From Cristatella mucedo (taxonomy: Eukaryota > Bryozoa > Phylactolaemata > Cristatellidae), in the NCBI GenBank assembly GCA_009760855.2, contig WPIO01000029.1, positions 4,120,001-4,184,000 on the forward strand: 64,000 nucleotides of DNA. The letters are read 5' to 3'. Below the pieces are notes generated by a model, which did not search any database, was not told the DNA's origin, and saw nothing but the letters and a program-made list of their open reading frames with translations. Positions within the stretch are counted from its first letter, which is position 1, and every line of letters begins with the position of its first letter. The translations under genes and the position numbers were made by a program. Shown here piece by piece: positions 11,571-23,052 of the stretch.

Positions 11571-12698
11571 CAAAATGAGTAATATTGTTATGATTAAATC
11601 CATCCTCCAAATCAAATTGAGGCCATATATCTAAATTAGGGATGGAATAAATGCTTTTATTTTGGGGTTATTACGGCTTGCCAGCTAAACTAATAATATC
11701 CATTTCACAGAATTGCAAATTACTTCTAGTTTTCTATTTATGAATCAACTGTAAAAGCGATGAAATATTGAATTTATCAGAAGCAAATTAACCAAAGGTA
11801 GCTGTGCATTTCTGCCCATGCTCATCCGCTTAATACATAGCTCAGAGGATCGTACAAATGGCCATTACAAATTACGGTTAAGAATCGATATAGATTGAAA
11901 TATGTCACTAAGCATATAATGAGATTGCTTTCACAATTCAAACTTTATCAGGACATCAGAAGGCTATCAACGATGTTCCCTCTCATGTCGCACTCGTAAG
12001 TTGAACCTGAGACCTCTGTAACTTTCCATTTTAGCTCTGAAAAGCATGGTACCTGTGAAAGGGATCTCGAAATCATTGTAAAAGCAGCAATTTTTGCCTC
12101 TCCATTCTCTCAGTTAAACTCTTGACGGCTGATCTGCTTTAGGGTTATGATTAGGAGCTAGTGGACGCCAAAGTTTTAGTTATTCAAGTCGCAAACCCAT
12201 TTACCTGCGACACAATCTGTCAAGCTAATCACCTTATCGGCCTCAGCCAAATCCGTAACTAAAAGCACACGCGTTCCTTACGTTGTGCATAATTCCGAAT
12301 CTTCCATTCTTACTTTCGTAGCTTGAGCAATGTGCCTTTGCAATCTGTGATTGAGCGATGTGCCCTTGCTATCTGTGATGAATTATATTAGCTAATGAGC
12401 GACTTATGAAACCAGTTACACGTTTCTGCTGTGGTGTAGAGAATAACAAGAATTGTCTCTATAGCAACCGCTTAGTCTACACCCGCTTCTATAGTTAACT
12501 ATCAGTTACATATTAAGCAATCGAGCCACTGTAAAGATACCTGTCATGGTAGGCTGGGCGAAGCATATGATAGCAGCGACCCAATTTTCTGCAAGTATAT
12601 TTCTACAAATCACAGCCAAAACGGTTCGGGGCGCCGTCGAAGTGAGTCTGTTCTTACCTTTGAGCCACTGATGCTAAGGCCTGTGATCACAAACTGAC

Positions 12699-12930
12699 TT
12701 TGCCCGCGACATTGGCTGATTGCATATTTAATGCTGTGCCAAAAGCTGTACGATCTTTGGACCGGATATGGACCGCCGTCTGAAACTCTGTTACCAGCAA
12801 ATACTTCTTCAATGTGGTGAACAATCTGGTGAGAGTGGTGTGTTCCTTAACAAAGTAATCGTGTAGGCACTCTAACTTATGCCGAAGCTCAGGATGCATG
12901 CTGTAGACTTTTAAATACTCGTAGATTGTC
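12699..12930 (-). CDS. Putative host exon of unknown family
   Basis: On the minus strand a 232-nt open exon follows acceptor gactgttttag and is followed by a donor-like gtcagt. One base completes an incoming codon and 77 codons follow, leaving in phase 0. The product starts TIYEYLKVYSMHPELRHKLE and contains EFQTAVHIRSKDRTAFGTAL. It is mostly charged and helical-looking, with no signal or membrane span. The copy at 61,603-61,840 keeps both splice sites and the frame except for one TAG. Shared frame and splice sites in two diverged copies support real coding origin. I do not recognise the family. Confidence 0.45.
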
Positions 12931-14391
12931 CTAAAACAGTCAAATTAATGGCTAGAGTGTAGGTGAATGATCTACGGATATGGGCTAGAGTACAGATGCT
13001 CTTGCTCTATGGATATGATAATAGTATGGTGGCTTCTCACACAAATTCATTTGGTGGGAAACTCAAAAATATACCTTTACAATGTGTCCGACCAACGAAT
13101 ATTTTGCAAATCATTTTTCAAATGAATTATAATGAAAGCTGGTATCACTGAGTTAAACCTAGGTAGCTGAGCTTAATAACATAAATCTCTCGCATGACAT
13201 TTAAAAACAGCATAAGGCATAGTAATATTTCGAAGCTCTACAGGCGTGATCTAACTTTTTCATTGTAGCCATTTCTCTTGGAATCCGTTCAGGGCCCCTT
13301 AAAAGGAAAGAATTGATAATAGTTCTCAACCTTATTTGCATCGATAAGTTTGCAAACGTAGCCAAAATGTTAGGATTACCGTTCCTTTTCTATCATACTA
13401 ACTTAATAACGACATGCAATGAACTTGATATACAATGAAACAGGTTTTTTACTCGCGCCTCATTGTAGGGTATACAGGGATACCCAAAGGTGTGCAGGAA
13501 ATCTAAATCTGTGAACACTATAAAATGGGTCTCTTATGCACTAACAGACTGTGTTCATAGTATGCAAATCAAGCGGGAGGGAATTCCCACCTTAAAGCTA
13601 ATATGAACTTCCGTTATTTGGATTACTAAATACGTCACTATGGCTTCGTTTAGGACAATGAACGATTAGGGCATGTGAAAGCTGCTAGGTGAAGGATAAA
13701 AAACTGCAAATAATCTATCGTATGACATCAAAATCGGTCATTCCGGACCCGTAGATGGTTCCATGAGATCTACTACATGACATGCCTAGTGCACATTTGA
13801 TTTATGCATTATTCCTTCAAACTTGTTAGTAATGATCTCAAGTGAACAGAAACAGAGAATATAGATTTCGGTTACATCAGAACAGTGGCTTGTCATTGGC
13901 ATTTTCACACACTTCCCACATGTTCTGTAAGTCTTAATAATTCCCATTTGCTATGCTAAGATTCTTTCGACACTTTACATTCTGTGTAAGGTCAATTATA
14001 TAGATGACACTGTTGCTACGTGAAGACACAATGCAATGATATCATAAGATATATATGATCGCAATCACACTGTATATGAGTAATCAACTAAATCTGTATA
14101 TAATACTGATATTACCAGAAGGTGTTTGAGGAGAGCCAGCTGGAACAGCTGTAATTCTCCAAAAGCGTTCTTTTTTTTCTGCTGAACATCATACAAGTAA
14201 ATCTGCACTCACGTATTACCATCGGCTTCTTCTAGCATAAACTAAAAAGACGTTAGCTTGGCTGGAACTTTAACCCTTTTCCCAGACAACACATTTTTGC
14301 CTGATAAATACACTCAAACGGCCCTTGCGACTTCATTGGATTCGTCTCCGAGTCTCGTCACGAGCACCACAACTCAAAGGCCAAACGTTTC

Positions 14392-14698
14392 ACGTTTTAT
14401 TTACGTTATGTTACGTTATTTATAACGTTCTTTGGATTTTATTATTATTATTATTTTAATTCGGGTATTTTAGATATACCTGCAGAAATGCATAATGACT
14501 ACACTTGTATGTGTGTATCCAGAATTTTTAACGTAATAGTACGACATTTCATGAGCACCCAAGGCATAGCATCCCAGAACTATATATATATATATCTTCT
14601 GACGCACTGTTAACGTCATAAAAAGGAGCCAGTTACGTTTACATAAGAAAAACTTACTTGTATGCGTGTGTTAGATTTTGTTAATGCAGTTGGGTGCA
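14392..14698 (+). repeat. Left arm of a foldback element
   Basis: About 307 bp that recur inverted at 16,272-16,590, with identity above 90 per cent by eye. Shared landmarks are the att triplet run, ggtatattt-like stretches, tgcagaaatg, a (ta)n run and the end tgttaatgcagttgggtg. With the right arm it encloses about 1.57 kb. Confidence 0.8.
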
Positions 14699-15340
14699 GG
14701 TTGTTTGGGTCAGCTGTACCTTATGAGCCAACTTTTCCCACCGAAGTTTCTGAAGGAGGGCAGCACGCACTATCTTTGACTTCTTAATACATTTTATGAT
14801 ATTCTCTGGGGCCAGGGTCGTTCATCTTAAACACTAGCATCCCCATGCACCCTGCAATTGTTAAGACACAGCCTGCAGTTTTGATCATTTAATCTCCAGG
14901 CTTGCCACTGCCCACACATGTACTCAGAGACGACACCCGTGCTAGCTTGGATTAGTACGACGGATTGCCTATCACTAGGACAGCCAAAAACATATTCCTA
15001 TATCTCAAAGTGGTTCCTGACAACTGCTGAATCGTTTTCAAATTCCCAACGGACTCGTGATACGATGAATCAAGCTTCGAGAGTAAATGTTAGCAGCTGT
15101 TAAAACAATTTTCTCAAAGATTGTAGCAACTGGATTAAATAGAGCTAACTGGAATGAAGCCGCAGCAAACGCCACATCGTTGCAGGAGAAGGTCATAGTG
15201 CAGTGAAAGTTCAGTTTCATATTCTCACACCCGGTGGCTACTATATACAAAACCCTTGAACTTGACTCTGGCGACAGCATAGATCATAAAACAAGCCATT
15301 AAGACACCGCGTAGTTACAAGTACTTAGATAAAATAAACA

Positions 15341-15514
15341 AATCCTAGCTGATTTATCAGCCTCTTTTTGTATAGCGATAGAAGAGACTTTACGGCTATC
15401 ACTAGTGCCTGCACTGGTGATCAAGGATCGCCCACCACAGGAATCGAACCCAAGACCTCCTGAACCAAGGTCGTTAAAGCAACCACCTTACTTAGTGTGC
15501 CATCACGGCTCACT
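15341..15514 (-). repeat. tRNA-derived SINE
   Basis: A full copy on the minus strand: head gagccgtgatggcacactaa, B box GGTTCGATTCC and tail ...ggctgataaatcagctagg. It lies inside the foldback element. Confidence 0.8.
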
Positions 15515-15887
15515 CTGGACAAACTCTACTCTTTAATTGTTCAGGCATGCTAGAGGTTTGTCCCCTTAGCATTAGATAGCCGAATGTCATCGCCAGCACC
15601 ACCGAAGCCAGCACAGACAACTTCGAGTGCAAGGAGACTACATACCGGTTTAATAAAATATGAGTCACGAACACAGAAAGGGAGAAAATGCAGCTAGAAC
15701 GGTAGATCAGCATTATATCGCAAGAACACCTTCACGAACAAACATACGCACATAAGCGCACACACACATCGAAAGCTGCTCCTCTACACGAGCAGCTCTT
15801 AGCTTAGAGAAAGTCACGTCGGATAAAAGCCCGAGGGAGGGCAGAGAGGACGACACAGAGACACTCCTTAAGTAAAACAGCTCAGAG

Positions 15888-16256
15888 CTAGTGGGCATAC
15901 CTTACTAGCTCCTTAGTAAGGAAGTATTTTGCCTTAACGGCACCATCTTTGCGATCGTCGTGCACTTGCAAATCGACATCAGTAGAAGATGCACGTACAA
16001 AAGACGCGTGCAAAACTTGGGAGAGATAAAGACTTACGTGGTGCTGAAGCAGGAAGCAAGCACAGCAAACGGTGTCTGCAAAGCTATATATACTTTTCAT
16101 TTGTTGCAGTTTATGGATCGGCAGGCACTTCACACAAGCCATAAAGTCGACATTAATTACGTAATTCAGGATTCCCATGTACCTGTACATTTGTATAGCT
16201 GGAGTAGCTTGAGTAACTGCGGCACTATTCACTATTTAGTGCTGCTTTTATCCTAA
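15888..16256. other. Two-strand open segment conserved in an inverted copy
   Basis: Both strands are open here (minus 15,888-16,232; plus 15,960-16,256). The inverted copy at 46,011-46,355 is also open on both strands. Conserved peptide blocks are SSLSNCGTIHYLVLLLS on one strand and LSQVLHASFVRAS/LSQVLRASFVLAA on the other. A donor-like gtaagt lies inside. I cannot decide which strand, if any, codes. Confidence 0.3.
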
Positions 16257-16271
16257 AAGCCTGCATAATCC

Positions 16272-16590
16272 AGACACCCAACTGCATTAACAAAAATTTA
16301 ACACACTCATACAAGTAAGTTTTTCTTATGTAAACGTAACTGGTTCCTTTTTACGACGTTAAGAGTGCGTCAGAAGATATATATATATATATATATATAT
16401 ATAGTTCTGGGATGCTATGCCTCGGGTGCTCATGAAATGTCGTACTATTACGTTGAAAATTCTGGATACACACATACAAGTGTAGTCATTATACATTTCT
16501 GCAGGTATATCTAAAATACACGAATTATAATAAGAATAATAATAAAATCCAAAGAACGATATAAATAGCGTAACATAACGCAAATAAAAC
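16272..16590 (-). repeat. Right arm of a foldback element
   Basis: Inverted partner of 14,392-14,698. It is slightly longer because its (ta)n run (16,377-16,403) has expanded. A related single arm lies at 45,720-46,025. Confidence 0.8.
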
Positions 16591-16689
16591 ATGAACCTAA
16601 GCAACATCGATCCCTCAGCAGACCTTGATCTCTATTCCAGCTCATGACAATTTGCTACAAGAGAGTTAATACCCAACGGTAACAGTAAG

Positions 16690-17440
16690 TAACTACTGCT
16701 GCTACTACTAATAATAATTACATACTTGATAAAATACACTCATAGAACTGCATATCTTTCTGGTCGCTTTACATTTGCTTCAGACGAAACATGATCGAAT
16801 GGTTAGTGGCAGCATGCTCGATAAACAACAAGAATAACACGATTAGGGTGACATGCACAAAGTAGGCATTCAAGTGTGGATAGTGGAAGCACGTACAGTG
16901 GCAGCATACGTACCCACATAAAGGACGAATCACATGGTACCTTGAAATACTGTCATACATAGGTGCGTTTCTAATTTCTTTTCAAGTGTGGTCATGTCAG
17001 AGGATTTCATGACGCAGTTCGGGAGTGAGTTCCAGGTTTTGAGAGCATACGAATTAATATGAGTAAGTAAACACATTCCGAAAAGCTGGTGGTACTGTGC
17101 TTAGCCGAGTGACTCAGCAGGTTTGATTGGTAAGCTTTAGACAAAGAACAAAGAGCCCTGAAGCAAGTGACAACACCTTGAAGTCAGTTTGTTGCTTGAC
17201 AGGGAGCCATTGCAGGTCATGGAGAAGTGGTGTGATTTTCTAACTGTGACCCTCACGAAAGACAAGCCTAGCTGCACAGTGGTGACCAAAGAAGTCTGAG
17301 GTGCTGGCGGCTTTCAGATTGTGTTTGCTGCAACAAAAGCTGTTAGTTTGAATTTCAGTGAGGTAAGTAGATGGACAGGTAACAAAAGACAATGCAATGC
17401 AATGCTGAGGTTACCTTGCCAACTAAACCACATCTGAAAG
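16690..17440 (-). mobile_element. LINE 3' fragment, diverged
   Basis: From an (ata/taa) tract near 16,705 the order follows the LINE at 44,276-45,120: acttgataaaa, gctttacatttgcttc, gattagggtgacatgca, then the C-terminal coding block read on the minus strand around 16,980-17,300. Frames are broken. An inverted copy of its outer part lies at 45,210-45,640. Confidence 0.6.
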
Positions 17441-17559
17441 AATAGTATGGCGAAACAAAAAGAGTCACCGATTCATCAGGCCTATTAATTTAAGTCTCAA
17501 GAGCCTTTGAGAATATTACCTGTTTTCACTGATCATTGTAGGTAGTCCCTCTTTGCAGG

Positions 17560-18365
17560 ACTAAACGACTTGGGTCGTTATCCACAGGCACCTTAAAACA
17601 GGGCAAAGGTCGGGCACAATGCCAATCGCAGTCTGGAACATTCATATTAGTTCAGAAGGAATGAGTCAATCTGAAGGTAATTGCAAATAATGAGTAATGC
17701 ATCAGCTGGCACCTGAGGCCCAATGCTGCAGTTCCTGTGGAGACACTGCAGCCCTAACCTTTGTCTAAATAGCCATCACTTTGAGGATTATAGACATCTG
17801 TTGACTTCGATGCAGATTTTATCTAAAGCACAATGCCAAAAGAACCCTACCGGTGTGCCTTATCGTTTCCAAGGAACTCATTTTCCTCAGGGTGTGGAAG
17901 CCGCGTCTAACTTCAACAAGAAAATATCTGACTCGTAGCAGCCGTTCTATTCCTTACAAAGCTCACAATTAGTATGGGCACAGGTTACACCACAACTTAG
18001 TGACTAGGACATGTATGAGCAATTTTCGCCGTTGCAAACTCCCAGGGTATTTGAGAAGAGAGCACTTCAGCACACAGTGTTTTTGTGCCAATCAAGAGTT
18101 TCGTATAGGCAGCTGATGAACCACGTAAGCAAACCTTCGACATCAAAAAGTGGCACCATACAAGCACCAGGGCTAACATGGAATAGAAAAAGGGCAAGCC
18201 GATGGCAACAATGAAAAGTAATGACAGCTTTCTCTTCCTGGAGAGGATCAATTTGAACTGGCAAGCATGCCAGTGCTGTGAACGGTCTGGCACGGCCCTC
18301 CTAACAAGGTATCAGGAAACCATCGATTTGGCCCACCAACGTATACCACATAGGCAAAAGTGGTC
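17560..18365 (-). repeat. Inverted copy of 43.03-43.97 kb
   Basis: On the minus strand this follows 43,030-43,970 and 59,340-60,240. Shared blocks are tgatac.ttgtt.ggagggcc, catggctggcatgcttgcc-like and the cttcaacaagaaaatatctg stretch near 17,911. Similarity fades near 18,365, where viral capsid sequence begins. Its frames are open in short pieces only. Confidence 0.65.
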
Positions 18366-19799
18366 ATGATCAATCTTGTGCAAGGACCAGCAGCAACAGC
18401 AGGAATAAGGTTATTGAATTCAATAGTCACATCAAGTTTAGATGTCACTCTTAGAGGCTCATCGTTGTATTATGGGTCAATCATGTGAATGGGATATTAT
18501 GATAACCACTGAGGCATAGAAACACCAACTGGCTCAGTAATTTCATTTAGTCCTAGATATTGTTTCTATACTCCGTGAAGTCCAAATATTATGTTGAACG
18601 TTGTCTGTCTCTTAGATAACTACTTTAAGCAACAGTGGGATACTGTTTGGATGCATTAGAAAGCACAGTTACATTTTTAATATCGCAGTTGTTAAACGTA
18701 GATCTATTACCAGTATAATCAATATATTTATTGAAAATATGTACTAGAACAATCAACCATCTAAATTTATCAATATCGTTTTCTACAGATAATGTTCTAG
18801 GATACTTTAACCCTCAGTTGAAGTTGGTAATTGTCGTATTTTCATATCGTCTAACTTTGTAGTTGAGTTTAATTTCTTTGCTGTCTCCTTTGATACATCT
18901 GCAAGAGCACTCTGAATACTTTGTTTAAGAGCATTGCATGGAACCACTAGTCTCATTTTTGACTTAGCAATTTTAAATACTGTCCATGAACCATTAGTAG
19001 GATTTTGTGCTGCACCTCTAGTTTGAATTGAATTACATTACTTGCTGCTCATGACACAACTGTAACAATAGCAGTAAAATAATTTCCACCAAAACTTGTT
19101 ATTTCAAGTGCAAAGGGCATATTATAAATAATTTTGTTCATATCTGCACAAAACATGATAATCTTGAATGCGGAAGTTAAATACTGAATGTACCTGGATA
19201 ATCCTCCAAAGTATAGGACAATCCTCTTCTGTATACAAACCATTATAGTTAGTTGTTGCCAAAGATGCATGAGGACTTAGGTAAGGATAGCTCAGAGGAT
19301 TTATAGCATTTCCACCGTTGTTAGCAATAGTGGGATCAAAATCATCCATTAAATCCTCCTCATCTCTTTTCCATCCAGCTGCTGGTCCTTTTGTACGGTT
19401 ATAATCATTTGGATAAGTAAGTAGACCCATAAGGGGTGAGACTGTACCAGGCCCTTGTGATAATGATACAATTTTTATTTCTTTTGCACCAAGTCTAATT
19501 CTCATTGAACTGAACATTCACGCACCCGCATCGTTAACAAAACCAGCAGCAAGATTTCTATTAGGCGGACCATAAACACCACCAGCAGCTGTTTGAGCTT
19601 GTCGTTGACCTTTAACTAATAGATAAGCATAAAACAGAAAATAACAAAGTGCTTGTTCTCCCGGAACAGTAAATGTTACCAGTTTATCTGGAATTCTATT
19701 TGTTTAATTTCCATTTGTTTGGTAGAACTCTCTATATTTAAAATCATTGTTTTTATAATTAGGAAAACTAGGATCACCAAGATCAAGCATTGTGTCCAT
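18365..19799 (-). pseudogene. Major capsid protein (double jelly-roll) remnant
   Basis: From an ATG at 19,799 the minus strand reads MDTMLDLGDPSFPNY and then, with interruptions, a capsid-like protein of about 480 residues. Blocks typical of Polinton-type capsids are visible: MRIRLGAKEI preceded by FVNDAGA, and GLLTYPNDYNRTKGPAAGW at 19,380-19,440. Near the end is a beta-rich block, LDVTIEFNNLIPAVAAG, at about 18,377-18,440, as in the last strands of the second jelly roll. In-frame stops occur near 19,690 and 19,513, and there are more breaks after 19,200. The 3' end is lost at the junction with host repeat DNA. Assignment is by fold-like pattern and context. Confidence 0.6.
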
Positions 19800-20160
19800 A
19801 CGAACACATGCCATTTTTTCTCTATGTAAAAAAGAAAAAAATTATCTTTTACTCTGAATATATAAGCCAGTCCCAATTTTTTCATGTATCCACCTGGTCT
19901 TCTACGTTCAGTAGGCACACAAGCGTTCTCCTCGATTACTTTCTCTGCTTCGTTGTATGCTTTTGGATCATTCTCTTGAAGTTTCTCAGAGTTATCTTGT
20001 AATTCATTAGATTCTTCCATTTTTGCTTGTATTTAATGTTGTTCTTTGGTCTCAAATTTTTCAAGCGTTGCTCGTTTGATTTCAATGTCCATCACTTTAA
20101 TCTTTTTATCATAACCTTTTTCTTTTTTACGTTTTTCAAATTCATATTCTAGCTCCTTTT
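19800..20160 (-). pseudogene. Small charged protein with a possible membrane segment
   Basis: The open part at 19,676-20,020 begins MEESNELQDNSEKLQ and is rich in Glu, Lys and Asn up to ACVPTERRRPGGYMKK. In the frame that overlaps the capsid start, a hydrophobic run (CLILVILVFLIIK) follows. That run may only be the shifted frame of the capsid N-terminus. Upstream, 20,020-20,160 is Lys-rich with stops. Function unknown. Confidence 0.35.
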
Positions 20161-20169
20161 TAAATAGTT

Positions 20170-20890
20170 ATCACAAGAATTTCCATTTTGATCAGTCAAA
20201 CCTATTTAACAGTACTCATACCATCAATATCTCCACAAGTTGATAAGTACAAAATGTTTTTCGGATTTAAATCAACTTTTTCTCATGGATCAACATCATC
20301 AATATCTAAAATATAAAGAGACGGCGATTGTTGTGCAAATTTCTTTGAAATTCAACATAATTCTTTCTGGGATCGACCAAATCGCAACCAACACTAATTC
20401 ATTTTACACCAGAATTGTCTAGTAGCTGCATTTTATTCCAGGCTTTATAAACACAAGATAAGTACATAACTTTCTCTACCGATTCATAAGGAGCTCCGCC
20501 AACCATATCATCATCAAACGAATCTTGTTGGTTTGAAGAGAATCCTAATGCATCAACAATTGAGTGAATTCTACCTGACACATTCCACCAAGTAAAGCAA
20601 CATAGTCAGGAGTTACTTTCATTATTATTCTATAATAAATATCTATACTAAATTTTAGTTCAGTACTGTTTCTATTTGCTGCATTGTAAAAGGCATTAGT
20701 TTTTGTTAAAGCTTGGTTTAGAGCCAGAACAATTTTATTGCTATCATAATATCCTTCTGCAATTGCAACAGAAAATGCACTTGGATTACTAAGATTTGCC
20801 TTATACGAAAAACATGTCATTTACTCCAGCTACAACATTAGATGTCTTTCTATGTATATATGGAAACTAAACTCTACGCAATCCTACTTT
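20170..20890 (-). pseudogene. Penton-like minor capsid protein, N-terminal type
   Basis: Open pieces at 20,545-20,820 and 20,399-20,581 read AIAEGYYDSNKIVLALNQAL, then a beta strand, then VTPDYVALLGG and RIHSIVDALGF. Near 20,200-20,260 a block like NILYLSTCGDIDGM follows. The order (glycine-tyrosine turn, helix of Leu/Asn, a LGF block, then a beta strand with Cys-Asp-Ile) is the N-terminal half of Polinton penton proteins as I know them. The C-terminal half is missing. Frames are broken at about 20,565, 20,400 and 20,220. Confidence 0.45.
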
Positions 20891-20984
20891 ATTAAAACCC
20901 AAATCTGGTCCTCACATCAATGGTGGAACAAGCGTTTTTTTAATCAGAACTAGCAGCTCCTTTTATGATTATTGAGATTCTTAC

Positions 20985-21850
20985 ATCATACTTCAAATAT
21001 TTTTATTCAACTGTTACTTGTTGGGAAGCAAAATCTAAAAATTTTGAACTTTGCTTTGTAATAGTAATAAGTATATCAGAAATAGAGTTTTCAAGAATAT
21101 TATGATATTCAGGAGTATTTGGTTCATATATTATCTGCTCCCAAGGATAGAAATTGTAAGCAAAACTTCTTAATAATCGTGAGTCAGTGCTGCTTATATA
21201 ACTTGTCCCACCTGCAAACAAGTTACAATTTATAAGAATCATGTTTAGATCTGAAATCTAAACTTCATTTTCTGAAAAAACGTTTGCTTTTGATGTAGAA
21301 ACTACTTAGTTAGTAATATAACGACAGAGTTGAAAAATTGGGATCTGTTGAATCGGCGAAACCAGTGTAACCAAGTATACTTGAAATACTATACTTACTA
21401 GCAAAAAATTTCCAACCAACTGGCATAGTAATCCAAGAGTGAAAAGTAGCTGTGTCAACACCTAACAGAAATTTATCAGTTGCAGATACAGATTGTGTAC
21501 TAGAATTGTTTATCATATCTCCAATGCCAGTTTTTACATCGTCAGAAACAGAGTAAATTCCGAGTCTGATTGCTATAGTTTTTCAGAAATTTCAGTAACT
21601 ATATATACAAAAATATTATTTGATGGAGTTATCATTTTTATAAAATTTGGTCGTTAAATTTTTTTGAAACTTACCTTAAAATTTTTGTTTTAAATTATTA
21701 GAATCACTAATATGTGCTCTAATGGGATTAGTAGTTGAGTTTATATTACAAATATACTCCTCCTTAGCTGCATTAGAATTTGTTCTAGTTACCTCAAAAT
21801 TTCTTAGCATTGTCTTATTTGTATTATGAAGTTTTGTCATTTCTACGTAT
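20985..21850 (-). pseudogene. Penton-like minor capsid protein, with C-terminal half
   Basis: The piece at 21,003-21,242 reads LINCNLFAGGTSYISSTDSR, then LLRSFAYNFYPWEQIIYEP, and ends FLDFASQQVTVE. This is the usual C-terminal layout of adenovirus/Polinton-type penton proteins. The piece at 21,310-21,516 (FLLGVDTATFHSWITMPVGW ... ISSILGYTGF) would be the middle. A start-like stretch (MTKLHNTNKTMLRNFEVTRT) lies at about 21,780-21,840. Stops and frame changes separate the pieces. The gene lies just upstream of a second penton-like fragment. Confidence 0.5.
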
Positions 21851-21860
21851 TATGCAAACG

Positions 21861-22094
21861 TTAATTGATTTGAGCAATGTATGACTTTGGTACTTTTCTG
21901 GATGGTCTAAGATAATCTACAGCGGCAATAATAGAATTTATTACTTCAGTATTTCTAGCAGCAAGTTCACAAATCCACAAGTCTATTGTATCAAACACTT
22001 CTTTGTCACTCTTTGCAATGAATGGAATTAATTGAATGCCTTTACTAGTTCTTTCAACTGGTTTTACATCATAAACAACTCTGAGTTCTTTCAT
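21861..22094 (-). CDS. Hypothetical protein in viral block, 77 aa
   Basis: This uninterrupted frame starts MKELRVVYDVKPVERTSKG and continues into a helical part (IDLWICELAARNTEVINSII). It ends in a basic stretch, LRPSRKVPKSY. No domain is recognised. It sits between the coiled-coil gene and the penton-like gene on the same strand, so it may be a small virion or accessory protein. Survival of the full frame among broken neighbours may be chance. Confidence 0.4.
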   Translation of the reverse strand: MKELRVVYDVKPVERTSKGIQLIPFIAKSDKEVFDTIDLWICELAARNTEVINSIIAAVDYLRPSRKVPKSYIAQIN

Positions 22095-22109
22095 ACTTCT
22101 GTTTTTCTT

Positions 22110-23028
22110 TTAATTCAACTCTAGAAAAATGCTGGAAAGTACACCCTATTTGCCTTTTGATTTCTACAATTTATCATTTTTGCTACTGCTGTCAATATGT
22201 TTCCTGTTTCTTTTAAAGAAAGTATATCAAGTAGATCTTTTTGGTATCTATCATAGAATTGTATGGTTACTTTAGTTCATCTTTTTCTTCATCCTCATAT
22301 TTTTGAACAATAATCTTTAGTATATTCTAAAACCTCATTTGCTGTTTGATCTAGTTCTTTTGTACTATATTTTTTCCTGACAAAGTTTTTTGTCCTAACT
22401 CAAACAGATTTAATTCAATGTTTTTACTATAAATCTCTTCTCTCTACATAATTTGGTACATAACCTTCTTAATTTTTAAGTATTTCAAGTAAATTAGCTT
22501 TGTACAAGTCTTGTACTCTTTCTTCCGTTTTCTTTGGAATTCCAGTGATTGAATTTATTTCTAACACTATGGCTAAACCTTTCTGAATATTATCAATTGC
22601 TTCTCGTACTTCTGGATTTGGTGTTTGTGTCTTTGCAGGATTGGCCATTGAAATTGCTTTTTTAAACTTTCCTTCTTAAATAGCTTGTCCTGCTTTTTCT
22701 AGAGTACTTGATATAGCTAGTGCGGCTTTGTATTCCAAAGCTTTTTGTATACAATCTCGTTTTCCATTGGTACAGCAAGTTTTGGTCTAACTTTTTTAAG
22801 TTTATCAGTAAAAACATTTCCTGAATAATCAGTAGATCTATCTAATGCACGCTGACTTAACTGGTGTTTAATTGCATCTCTTGCAGATATTTCTGCTTCA
22901 AATCTTTGTATCTCTTAGTCATTTTGTGGTATATGCTCATCCCTCAAGTCTTGTAGGTACTGTAGTTTAGCTTCATAATCAAGTGCTTCTTGGACATTTC
23001 CTCTATAACCTTTTTTACTCGAATACAT
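22110..23028 (-). pseudogene. Lys/Glu-rich coiled-coil-like protein
   Basis: From ATG at 23,028 the frame begins MYSSKKGYRGNVQEALDYEA and continues as highly charged helical sequence, with RALDRSTDYSGNVF near 22,830. Stops become frequent after about 22,900. The composition suggests a coiled coil. It directly follows the ATPase gene on the same strand. Its function is unknown; a minor virion protein is possible. Confidence 0.4.
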
Positions 23029-23052
23029 TTTCCATTTATCATTTTGCTATAT

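Larger units (their letters stand above)
10640..14170 (-). repeat. Inverted arm, copies at 60.4-63.76 and 47.04-49.2 kb
   Basis: Read on the minus strand, this arm follows the same order of landmarks as 60,400-63,760 and, with one large gap, 47,040-49,200. Examples are the SINE with its flank, the 232-nt exon, the gcaagggcacattgc repeats and the gaacacgttggaagtgtg-like stretch near 13,900. Identity is uneven, roughly 75-90 per cent by eye. The arm carries the features listed separately. Confidence 0.75.
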
